DNA of 64,000 bases from positions 186,001-250,000 of the forward strand of contig NZ_BDFE01000008.1 of the NCBI RefSeq assembly GCF_001748225.1, written 5' to 3'. The DNA is from Desulfoplanes formicivorans (GTDB lineage Bacteria > Desulfobacterota > Desulfovibrionia > Desulfovibrionales > Desulfomicrobiaceae). Below the pieces are notes generated by a model. The model was not told where the DNA came from. It saw only the letters and a program-made list of their open reading frames with translations, and did no database searches. Within the stretch, counting starts at the first letter, position 1. The number at the start of each line of letters is the position of its first letter. A program made the position numbers and the translations under genes. Shown here piece after piece: positions 7,932-15,484 of this stretch.

Positions 7932-10354
7932 GCATTACCTCCATCGTGGTCACCTTTGGTGACGGGCAGGACAATGATGAACATGGCCCCGCCGTTGTTT
8001 TTGATTGTAATGGTTCCGCCCATTTCCTGGACAAGGCCGTAGACCACGGCCAATCCGAGCCCTGTACCCATGCCCACTTCCTTGGTGGAAAAAAAGGGAT
8101 CGAACAATTTTTTACTATGTTCTTTTGCAATGCCGGGGCCATTGTCGGCCACACAAATGCGGATGCTGCTGCTGTCCGGATCAAAACTCGCAGAAGCGGT
8201 TATTCGTCCCTTGTCCTGGGGCACGGCATCCAGGGCGTTTTTGAGCAGGTTGGCAAAAATCTGCTCCACGGCCTGCTCGTTGGCCAGAATGGCGGGAAGG
8301 GCATCATCAATAACCGATTCCAGTTTGATATTCTTTTTTTCCGCCTGAACGCGGAATACGCTCAGGGCATTTTTCAGGGCCTTGCCGATATCAAGCATGA
8401 CAGGCTCGGCCTTTTTGGGCCGCGCAAAGTTGAGCAGATCCTGCAACACGTTTTCAGCCTGTGCTGCATGCTTGATGATCACCTCCACATCACGCATCTG
8501 GTCATCGCCCGAGGCATTGCCCTTGAGGAGTTCGGCATAGCATCTGATCACGCCGAGGGGATTGTTGATTTCATGGGCCAGGCCTGCAGCCAGCTGACCG
8601 ACAGTGGCCAGCTTTTCGCTTTGCTGCATGGAAGCAAGCATTTGTTTTTCCTGGGTCACATCCCGAACATAGACAACGGCACGTCCCTCCCCGGGCGTCC
8701 CTTCGGACACGGGAAACACGTTGACGGAAAAGAACCTGCCATCTTCGGTTTGCACCTCGCGGTTCATGGACGTTCCCGACTCCAGTGCCACCTGAAGCGG
8801 GCAGTCTGCAAACAGCCCCTTTTGCCTGAACAAGGCGGCACATCCTTCATCGGTAATGTGGCCGCCAAATGATCGGGAAAGGTTCCGGGCCGCTTCATTG
8901 GCCAGGACCACATTGCCGGAACTGTCCATGAGCAGCAGGGGATCGCCAATGCCCTCGACAACGGCTTGCAGCATGTCCTTTTGCCAGAGCAGATTATGCA
9001 GGGCATTCAGATTTTCCATGGCAATGCCCAATTGCTGGCCCAGGGCCCGCAGGATATCGCGGTCCTGGGCGGATATCCGGGAACCTTCATCCCAGGTGAG
9101 ACAGAGAATGCCTTCGGAAGATGTCCTGGAAGCGCCAACCGGAATAAATACCTTGCCCGGTTCGAAATAGGGATTGAATTCGGTGAGAATTTCCTTCCAG
9201 TTGTCAGGGAGCCGGGGCTTGGGAGTATTCTCGGGCCAGGTGTAGTAGGATTGAGAGGCAAGCATGCAGATGAAACTGCCGTTTCTGGCCCTGAACCGTC
9301 TGACAATGATCGGCAGAGAGTAGCGCCACATCTCCCGCCGGGTGTTGCTCTTGTTGAGACCATCAAGCAATTGGACAAACAGGGCCACGTCGGTGCGTCG
9401 CTCCTCGGCTTCGATTTTCAATTCACTGGTGCGGGCTTCCACCATGTATTCCAGATTTTCAGAGTGCTGACGCAACTGGTTGTGTATTTCATGAATATGA
9501 TCGCCAAGTTCCTCAAGGCCTTGGACCATCTCTTCAATTTCGTCCACGTTGTCGAGCTTCTCAAGGGTCCCCAGTTCCGCATCTTTCTGAAAAAGCGTTC
9601 GAAATTTGTTGGATAGCCTCTGCAGGTTGGTTGCGATCAGTCGATTGAAGAATACCTGGACCAGACCAAAGAAGAACAATACGCCCAGGCCGTACAAGGC
9701 GGCATAGCCCTTGGTGGCGTTGCGGATTTTGGCCATGGCCCCATCAACAGGAACCCCGACGACCACCAGCCCGGCCACGTGATCCCTGGTGTGCCCAAAT
9801 CCCCGTTGGGTCCCGTAGCGTTCCAGCAGGACAGGAGGGGAATCTTCGGGGTTGCCATGACAGGTCAGACAGGATTCCTTGAACACGACGGGTCTGGCCT
9901 TGACAAAGTATTCCTTGCCTTCCACCTGACGAAATCCCTGCCAGTATTTCTGTCCGGGATGCTTGCGAAAGTAGGTGAGCAGTTCCTTTTCATCCGCATT
10001 GATCTCGAACAGGGGATTGCGCGCGTTCTCGGCCACTCGACGATAATGGTATTCGGAGTGGGGCATGTTCAGCTGGTCCATAATGGCCCGGGATATGTAG
10101 GATGAAGACATGGCCTCGATGATGAAATCACCTTCCGGCAATTCCTGGTAGAGGGTGGGGCGCAATGTCTCACGCACATATTGCTGAACGCTTGAAACCT
10201 GGCGAAAGACAAGATCGGCCTTGTCCCTGACCTGGCTTTCCAGGAGTGAACTGAGATGAAAATAAAGGCTCGAGGCGAAAAACATCCCCAAGAGCAGGAC
10301 AATGAGGCCGAGCCCCAGGAAGAATTTTGCCTGTAAATTTTTTGGACCAAACAC
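7928..10354 (-). CDS. Membrane histidine kinase with haem-c DUF3365 sensor domain
   Basis: 808 residues. A transmembrane helix (about 10-35) leads into an extracytoplasmic DUF3365/Tll0287-like domain holding a c-type haem motif, ESCLTCHGNP (C162, C165, H166). A second membrane helix follows (LYGLGVLFFFGLVQVFF), then a HAMP-like/coiled stretch, a GAF-like region, a PAS domain and a HisKA box (AAGLAHEINNPLG). The HATPase domain has ADNGPGI and GTGLGLAVV. Known DUF3365 proteins bind haem and are proposed redox or gas sensors. I place the start at the GTG of 10354 (GGAG 8 bases upstream); a TTG at 10372 would add 6 residues. Co-operonic with the sigma-54 regulator downstream. Confidence 0.9.
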   Translation of the reverse strand: MFGPKNLQAKFFLGLGLIVLLLGMFFASSLYFHLSSLLESQVRDKADLVFRQVSSVQQYVRETLRPTLYQELPEGDFIIEAMSSSYISRAIMDQLNMPHSEYHYRRVAENARNPLFEINADEKELLTYFRKHPGQKYWQGFRQVEGKEYFVKARPVVFKESCLTCHGNPEDSPPVLLERYGTQRGFGHTRDHVAGLVVVGVPVDGAMAKIRNATKGYAALYGLGVLFFFGLVQVFFNRLIATNLQRLSNKFRTLFQKDAELGTLEKLDNVDEIEEMVQGLEELGDHIHEIHNQLRQHSENLEYMVEARTSELKIEAEERRTDVALFVQLLDGLNKSNTRREMWRYSLPIIVRRFRARNGSFICMLASQSYYTWPENTPKPRLPDNWKEILTEFNPYFEPGKVFIPVGASRTSSEGILCLTWDEGSRISAQDRDILRALGQQLGIAMENLNALHNLLWQKDMLQAVVEGIGDPLLLMDSSGNVVLANEAARNLSRSFGGHITDEGCAALFRQKGLFADCPLQVALESGTSMNREVQTEDGRFFSVNVFPVSEGTPGEGRAVVYVRDVTQEKQMLASMQQSEKLATVGQLAAGLAHEINNPLGVIRCYAELLKGNASGDDQMRDVEVIIKHAAQAENVLQDLLNFARPKKAEPVMLDIGKALKNALSVFRVQAEKKNIKLESVIDDALPAILANEQAVEQIFANLLKNALDAVPQDKGRITASASFDPDSSSIRICVADNGPGIAKEHSKKLFDPFFSTKEVGMGTGLGLAVVYGLVQEMGGTITIKNNGGAMFIIVLPVTKGDHDGGNA

Positions 10355-10495
10355 GGTAGGTTCTCCGGGCAAGTGCCCTTTGGGTATATGCCTTCAACAT
10401 CCATGGCGGGCTGCAGAAGACCGTGGGTAACGTATTTTTACCTTTTTATCCAACCATTGGGTCGAGAGGGGGAAACGCCAACCCGGGATTGCAAA

Positions 10496-10515
10496 CTGCT
10501 AATTCGAGTTAGCAG
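10496..10515. promoter_or_regulatory. 20-bp palindrome, probable activator (UAS) site
   Basis: CTGCTAATTCGAGTTAGCAG is symmetric at 18 of 20 positions. It lies 65 bases upstream of the -24 element of the YeiH operon, a typical distance for a bacterial enhancer-binding protein. The NtrC-type regulator encoded next door is the obvious candidate ligand (inference). Confidence 0.6.
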
Positions 10516-10578
10516 GACCAGGGTTACGGAAAAATGAAAATTTGTTTTATATCAAATAGATATCGTGTATGACAACTC

Positions 10579-10594
10579 TTGGTATACGCCTTGC
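10579..10594 (+). promoter_or_regulatory. Sigma-54 promoter of the YeiH operon
   Basis: TTGG-TATACGCC-TTGC: the invariant GG (10581-10582) and GC (10593-10594) are separated by exactly 10 bases. The predicted transcript starts near 10606, about 40 bases before the transporter ATG. Confidence 0.8.
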
Positions 10595-10647
10595 TGTATT
10601 TGGGTTCGACAACACCCATGTTAACCCAAATAAGGAGAGGTTGAGTC

Positions 10648-12288
10648 ATGTCAAATGTTAGTGTCGGACGTCCCGACAACACCCCCACCTGGATCATGAG
10701 TGGAATACTGTTGTGCTTCGGACTGCTTGTATCTTCCGGAGTACTTACTGGTCTGCTGACCACGTTCAAGGTTCACAAAGCCATCGATCTGATGGAGAGC
10801 CTTGCGTTTATTGGCGGCGGTCTTGGTGTGATCACGGCTATTTTGCGTCAGTCACGTATGGACAAACCACTGGGAAAATTTGATGTCTTCGTGTTGGAGA
10901 CCATTCCGGGCGTATTGTTCATTCTGTCACTGGCCATGGGTATCCGTTGGTTTGCCGAGCCCTTGGTCATCATGATGAGTTCTTCTTTGGTTCCGGTACT
11001 CGGATTCAAGATCCACAAGGTTTTGAACCTGAACTACGTCGTCCTGGGTATTATTGTTGGTATCATCATCACCAACAGCTGGGGCATCCCCAAGTTTGCC
11101 GCTTCCGGTGTTAAAACCGCCCGTTTTGTGCTCAAGATGGGAGTCATTCTGCTCGGTGCACGGTACTCCTTTGCTGAATTGGCCAAGCTGGGTATGGTTT
11201 CCATCTGGATGATCGGCTTTTTTGTTCTGGGTACTGTGTTTTTCGTCCTGTTTCTGGGCAAGGTTTTCAAGCAGCCCAAGTCCATGACCGGTGTTCTTTC
11301 TGCGGGCATGGGCGTGTGCGGTGTTTCGGCAACGGTTGCCTGTGCTCCGGTTGTCAAGGCCAAGTGTTCCGAAATGGCCTACACCATTGGTACCATCCTC
11401 GGTTTTGGTATCCTGTGCATGTTTGCCTTCCCGACCATTGGTAAGCTCGCGGGCATGAACGCGACCCAGTTCGGTGCCTGGGCCGGTACCGGCATCCTGA
11501 ATTCCGCTCAGGTTGCAGCCGCCTGCTTGGCATTCAACGCCGTGGATATCAAGACCCTGAAGGTCGGTGAAATTTTCAACATCACCCGTGTTCTGTTCCT
11601 GCCGGTCATCGTTCTGCTGCTGGCCACCTGGTTTGGCAAGCAGTCCGGCCAGAAACTGTCCTTCAAGGAAGTTGTCATCGACAAGTTTCCCATTTTTATT
11701 CTCGGGTTCCTGTTGCTTTTCTTCATGTCCTCTTTGGGTGTCTTCTCGCCTGCGGACCACTACAAGGGCAAGTACCTCGATTTCAGCTACAACCAGCGTA
11801 CAGAGGTCACTCCCGAGGAATTGACTGTACTCCAGAATGCCCAGCTTGCCGGCATCCCCGGTCTGAATGCCGAAGAACAGGCTGCCTTTGATGATCTTGT
11901 CAAACAGCATCAGATTGCTGGTAACTTTGAAGATCGCGACAACAAAAAGGTCTTTGACGAGACCGCCCGTGAGCGCATGCGCGGCCTGGAATCCATCCTT
12001 GCCCGGGTCAAGGGTGGTGAATTGACCCTGTCCGCAGAGGTTACCTCTGCCATCAAGCATGCGGTCAAGCAGGTTCAGAAGAAGTCCAAAACCGTTGTCA
12101 CCCTGACCGATTGCATGATCTGGTTCTTTGCGTACGGCCTTATTGGACTGGGTATGCAGATCACCCGTAAGTCCCTGGCCCAGGCAGGTGGATGGCCGCT
12201 GGTCATGGGTGGCATTTCCGGCATGGCCAAGGCCACTTTGTCCTTCATTGTCGTTATGTACTTTGTCAAAGACGTTGTCCTTCACTAA
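10648..12288 (+). CDS. YeiH/UPF0324-family transporter (putative sulfate exporter family)
   Basis: 546 residues, well above the roughly 340 of YeiH. Ten or more hydrophobic helices are visible. The central blocks GVKTARFVLKMGVILLGARYSF, GVCGVSATVACAPVVKAK and AGTGILNSAQVAAACLAF belong to the YeiH family, whose substrate is not proven though databases label it a sulfate exporter. The extra length is a leading helix set (1-100) and a hydrophilic, charged insert of about 100 residues (about 370-475) before the last two helices. Strong start: AAGGAGAGG lies upstream. Codon choice (many GGT, GTT, CGT) resembles groEL, suggesting high expression. First gene of a sigma-54-driven operon. Confidence 0.85.
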   Translation: MSNVSVGRPDNTPTWIMSGILLCFGLLVSSGVLTGLLTTFKVHKAIDLMESLAFIGGGLGVITAILRQSRMDKPLGKFDVFVLETIPGVLFILSLAMGIRWFAEPLVIMMSSSLVPVLGFKIHKVLNLNYVVLGIIVGIIITNSWGIPKFAASGVKTARFVLKMGVILLGARYSFAELAKLGMVSIWMIGFFVLGTVFFVLFLGKVFKQPKSMTGVLSAGMGVCGVSATVACAPVVKAKCSEMAYTIGTILGFGILCMFAFPTIGKLAGMNATQFGAWAGTGILNSAQVAAACLAFNAVDIKTLKVGEIFNITRVLFLPVIVLLLATWFGKQSGQKLSFKEVVIDKFPIFILGFLLLFFMSSLGVFSPADHYKGKYLDFSYNQRTEVTPEELTVLQNAQLAGIPGLNAEEQAAFDDLVKQHQIAGNFEDRDNKKVFDETARERMRGLESILARVKGGELTLSAEVTSAIKHAVKQVQKKSKTVVTLTDCMIWFFAYGLIGLGMQITRKSLAQAGGWPLVMGGISGMAKATLSFIVVMYFVKDVVLH

Positions 12289-12300
12289 AGGAGAAAGATC

Positions 12301-12468
12301 ATGGCACAATCCGATATCAAGTGCGAAGTCAAGAATTCCGATCAGGAACAAAACGAAGAGCGTGCCCTGTCCGTGTTCGCTTCCGAGAAAAACGAGGACC
12401 TCACCGCCCTTGGTCTGGTTCTTGTGGTAACCTTCCTGGTTCTGCTGTTCACCAAGTGGATGGTTTAA
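12301..12468 (+). CDS. Small single-pass membrane protein
   Basis: A 55-residue protein starting MAQSDIKCEVKNSDQEQ and ending in one transmembrane helix (TALGLVLVVTFLVLLF) followed by TKWMV. The N-terminal 35 residues are acidic and cytoplasmic by the positive-inside rule (inference). Its ATG lies 12 bases after the transporter stop with AAAGGAG in between, so it is co-translated. The position suggests an accessory subunit or regulator of the transporter; I recognise no family. Confidence 0.75.
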   Translation: MAQSDIKCEVKNSDQEQNEERALSVFASEKNEDLTALGLVLVVTFLVLLFTKWMV

Positions 12469-12488
12469 TTAAACCCTATCAATGAAAA

Positions 12489-12523
12489 CGTTTGCGGTGG
12501 GGGCTTGGCCCCCGCCGCAAACG
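12489..12523 (+). other. Strong intra-operon hairpin
   Basis: 16-bp stem (CGTTTGCGGTGGGGGC with its complement, one G-U pair) and a 3-base TTG loop, very G+C rich. It is not followed by a U-run, so it is unlikely to be a simple terminator. It more likely stabilises the upstream transporter mRNA or trims downstream expression. Confidence 0.75.
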
Positions 12524-12546
12524 GATACCAAAGAAGACTTCCCGTA

Positions 12547-12990
12547 ATGAAGCATATTCTACTCACCACACACGGAACGCCCGGTGCCCGCAAGGCAGAA
12601 GCCCTTGCCCTTGAATGGGCCCATCGCTACGGCGCAAAGGTCACCATCCTGTCCATTATCAACGAGGCCTGGGGTGACATGACCTGCGACGACTGGCTGA
12701 ATACCTCCACCACACGCAACACCTTCGGGGCCTATGTTGCTGGCGAAATATCCAAGGAGATCGGTCAGCTCTGGGATCGACTGCGCGATGAATTCCAGGG
12801 TGTTGAAATCGATTTTTTGAGCAAGGCAGGCAAGCTCGAAGATGTGCTTGCCGAGGCAGCCAGAGAGGTGGATGCCGATGTGGTGATCATGGGCGCCTGG
12901 CAGCAGGAACAGGCTCCCGGCTTCAAGGACCGTTTTGAAAACAAGCGTCTGCATCCGCAGATGCCATGCCCTTTGGTGGTGGCGCCATGA
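12547..12990 (+). CDS. Universal stress protein (UspA fold)
   Basis: 147 residues. The opening MKHILLTTHGTPGARKAEALAL and the strand VTILSIINEAW followed by DADVVIMGAW are typical of the Usp alpha/beta fold. The ATP-binding signature GxxGx9G(S/T) is not visible after MGAW, so it belongs to the non-nucleotide UspA-like class or has lost binding. The C terminus CPLVVAP is the usual final strand. It lies in the YeiH operon after a strong hairpin and overlaps the next gene by 4 bases (ATGA). Confidence 0.82.
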   Translation: MKHILLTTHGTPGARKAEALALEWAHRYGAKVTILSIINEAWGDMTCDDWLNTSTTRNTFGAYVAGEISKEIGQLWDRLRDEFQGVEIDFLSKAGKLEDVLAEAAREVDADVVIMGAWQQEQAPGFKDRFENKRLHPQMPCPLVVAP

Positions 12991-13592
12991 CCTATGCAGC
13001 TGAGACTATAGATCGTCGGGAGCGGGCCCATGCGCCCGTGAGTGAACTCCCCCGGGCCAATGTCTGGATGGAAACCAACCTGCCTTGGAATGCGTCTTTT
13101 TGGGAACAACTCCAGAGCAAAACCCTCATGCGGCTGAACCCGCATTGGCACATTGACAAGAACAAGGGGACAGGTTTTCCCGTGGAAGACGTGCTTGTGG
13201 AGACAGACTTCAGGACCACGCCCCAGATCATCGCGGGTCAAGGAACGTTCAGGGCTGTTTTCCCGGAGATCGGCCTGACCCTGGCCGCCCGTTCATGCGA
13301 GAATGGACAGAATACCTGTTTGTCTTTTAGCGTGGAAGAAAAGAACGGTTCGTTTTCAGGGGAAGATGCTGCCAGGACCATGCAATACTGGCTGCCCAGC
13401 CTGCGTGAATACTATCGGTTGTATGAAACCAACGGCTTGAAGCATCGCGTGTGGCGTTTTTTCATGAACAAGGTGATGTTGACCATGAATCCGACCCAGC
13501 GCAGGATCTGCGGATTCATGTTCAAGCTGACCGTGCTCGAATGCCTGCTCATCATTATTCTTGGGGTTGGCTGGTTTTATTACGGCGCTTAG
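12987..13592 (+). CDS. Unknown C-terminally membrane-anchored protein
   Basis: 201 residues with no recognised family. Most is soluble (about 1-165), with aromatic-rich strands and a long late helix (MQYWLPSLREYYRLYE) reminiscent of SRPBCC/START-like folds; that is a guess. A single transmembrane helix closes the protein (LECLLIIILGVGWFYY). An ATG overlapping the USP stop (ATGA) supports this start and translational coupling. Conserved position in the operon with the transporter suggests a role at the membrane alongside it. Confidence 0.7.
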   Translation: MTYAAETIDRRERAHAPVSELPRANVWMETNLPWNASFWEQLQSKTLMRLNPHWHIDKNKGTGFPVEDVLVETDFRTTPQIIAGQGTFRAVFPEIGLTLAARSCENGQNTCLSFSVEEKNGSFSGEDAARTMQYWLPSLREYYRLYETNGLKHRVWRFFMNKVMLTMNPTQRRICGFMFKLTVLECLLIIILGVGWFYYGA

Positions 13593-13603
13593 GAGATTGA
13601 GAG

Positions 13604-13912
13604 ATGCATACCAAACGACTCAAGAACATGTTCCGCCATTTTATCGTGGGGCTGGGGGCCATGACCTACCTTACATGGGGGTTTACGCTGCTCTACCAAT
13701 ACCTCGGAGTGGTCAACGACTGGCCTGGTGTGTTTCTGACCGTGGTGCATGAACCTTCTGGTGACTGGTGGCTGGATGTGGATTGGACCTCTCCGGTCCT
13801 TGTGGGTACCTTTGTGTGCACAACCCTGGCGGCCTTGGTGTACGCTGTTGTGCGACGCGACGATTATCTTGGCTATCGGGAATCCGAAATTCAGAGCCAA
13901 TCAGGATTCTAG
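13604..13912 (+). CDS. Unknown small two-helix membrane protein
   Basis: 102 residues with two hydrophobic segments (about 13-34 and 67-83: LVGTFVCTTLAALVYAVV) separated by a Trp-rich loop (EPSGDWWLDVDWTSP). The protein ends in a charged tail. It starts 11 bases after the preceding gene with GGAGATTGAG upstream. Not recognised; its order after the 201-residue anchored protein suggests both act together in the membrane. Confidence 0.7.
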   Translation: MHTKRLKNMFRHFIVGLGAMTYLTWGFTLLYQYLGVVNDWPGVFLTVVHEPSGDWWLDVDWTSPVLVGTFVCTTLAALVYAVVRRDDYLGYRESEIQSQSGF

Positions 13913-14073
13913 CCCTCCTTCAGGAGTCTCCTTTGACTCCATGCTTTTTCCCTCCGCATTGTCTTGGGCGTTGGCAGCCCGGGTGAGTTGTGCTACTTAT
14001 GCTGTGCACTACCCGTTTTGTCTGTCCAGACTGAGCTCTCGCCCATACCCGGTTCGGGATGATCGGAGGAAGC

Positions 14074-15351
14074 ATGTGGAGCGCCCTGGAAAATATCGCC
14101 TTTCGAGAGAGTCTTCCGATGCCGTTGTGTGCGGGAGATTCCATCTGCGGAGTTCTTGTCTCCGGCCAGATCAATCGAGGGCGCTTCAACCTGCAGTATC
14201 TCGGCCGAAGGCGCTGCAAACCCTATCTGCTCAAGCAATTCTACTGCCTGAATACCAACGCCTTTCTGCGTTGGCAAAACGAGGCGCGTTTCATCGAACT
14301 CCCTCAAATAGACGGATACATCTGGCCATGTGACGAATGGCGGGGCGGGGTGATCGCTCCCTGGCCCGAAGGTGTTCCCCTGTATGCATGGCTTCGGGCC
14401 AAACCCAGGAACCTGCCGGCCCGGATCGGCGTGGGCCTTGGTCTGGCCAGATGCATGGCCCGTCTGCATGATGCGGGCATCATCCACAGAAACCTTTCTT
14501 CATCCTGTGTCTGGATAAGCGAAAAAAACATTCAGATCAGCGACTTTGGCGCTGCCTGCCATGAACGGTGGGATGATTTCTGGAACGACTCCATGCCACC
14601 CTGCGGGTCCCCGGCTTATGCCTCGCCTGAAGCCTTGCACGGGAAAAAATCCGGTCCTGCAAAGGATATGTATGCCCTGGGAGGGCTTCTCTACCTTCTT
14701 CTGGCTGACAGACCGCCGTTTAACAGGCTGAAATTATTGATCAGAAAGCGTATCCCGTGGGATATTCTCCCTGATACCCTGCCACCTGTCCGGGAAGTTC
14801 CGCCCTCATTGTATGACGGCATCACGGCCTGTATGGCCGGAAATCCTGCCAATCGTCCCACCGCCCATGAGGTTGCCAGCATTCTGGCCGAGTATGGTGA
14901 ATGGGACGACCAGGACACACAGATCGTGTTGCCCCCGCTTCGTTTCAACAATCGTCATCGGCAGCGCATCATGGTCTTCATCAAGGGAGACGAGCGAGCA
15001 GCCTCCTTGTTTGATGCCGCCATAGAGCAGGCTTTGGCAGAACCCTCCCTTTTTCTGTTTGTGGGTCTGGTTCCCGGGAACCTGCCAAGCGGTCATCTGG
15101 AGCGTTTCAAGGGCAGTCTCTACCGCAAGCTGGCCCAGGGGCTGATACGGTGCCGCAGGCATCATCTTATATGGAGTCTGCGCCTTTTGGAAACGATTGT
15201 TCCGGAATACACGGCCCTGAAACTGATCAGACAATATCGTCCCATGCAGGTCTTTCTCGGGAAGGCGACATCCAGGCCTGGCAGCGTGTTTTGTCGGTGT
15301 CTTAAGCGCCAGACAGCCCGTGAGAATATCGGTATCACCCATATTATTTGA
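14074..15351 (+). CDS. Pseudokinase with USP-like C-terminal domain
   Basis: 425 residues. Residues about 25-290 form a Ser/Thr kinase-like domain. It has a possible ATP Lys in PYLLKQF, the catalytic-loop remnant IIHRNLSSSC (residues 136-145), an intact DFG (157-159) and GSPAYASPEAL as activation-segment end. The HRD Asp is Asn, the following Lys is Ser and the loop Asn is Cys, so phosphotransfer is unlikely: a pseudokinase. From about residue 300 the sequence (RQRIMVFIKGDERAASLF...LFLFVGLVPGNL) looks like a universal-stress-protein fold; this is less certain. The start at 14074 follows GGAGGAAGC. It is 161 bases after the 102-residue protein and may be the last gene of the operon. Confidence 0.75.
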   Translation: MWSALENIAFRESLPMPLCAGDSICGVLVSGQINRGRFNLQYLGRRRCKPYLLKQFYCLNTNAFLRWQNEARFIELPQIDGYIWPCDEWRGGVIAPWPEGVPLYAWLRAKPRNLPARIGVGLGLARCMARLHDAGIIHRNLSSSCVWISEKNIQISDFGAACHERWDDFWNDSMPPCGSPAYASPEALHGKKSGPAKDMYALGGLLYLLLADRPPFNRLKLLIRKRIPWDILPDTLPPVREVPPSLYDGITACMAGNPANRPTAHEVASILAEYGEWDDQDTQIVLPPLRFNNRHRQRIMVFIKGDERAASLFDAAIEQALAEPSLFLFVGLVPGNLPSGHLERFKGSLYRKLAQGLIRCRRHHLIWSLRLLETIVPEYTALKLIRQYRPMQVFLGKATSRPGSVFCRCLKRQTARENIGITHII

Positions 15352-15484
15352 TGCCTGCCTCGGATGGCCCTGAGATCCGTTCTGATCTGATTCCTGGTCG
15401 GGACAACTCCTCGGAGATGTCCTTCATCTCACCCTGAAACGTTGGGAACGGCCATCAGCCTGGACAGTCAATGCCGGGGTTCTG

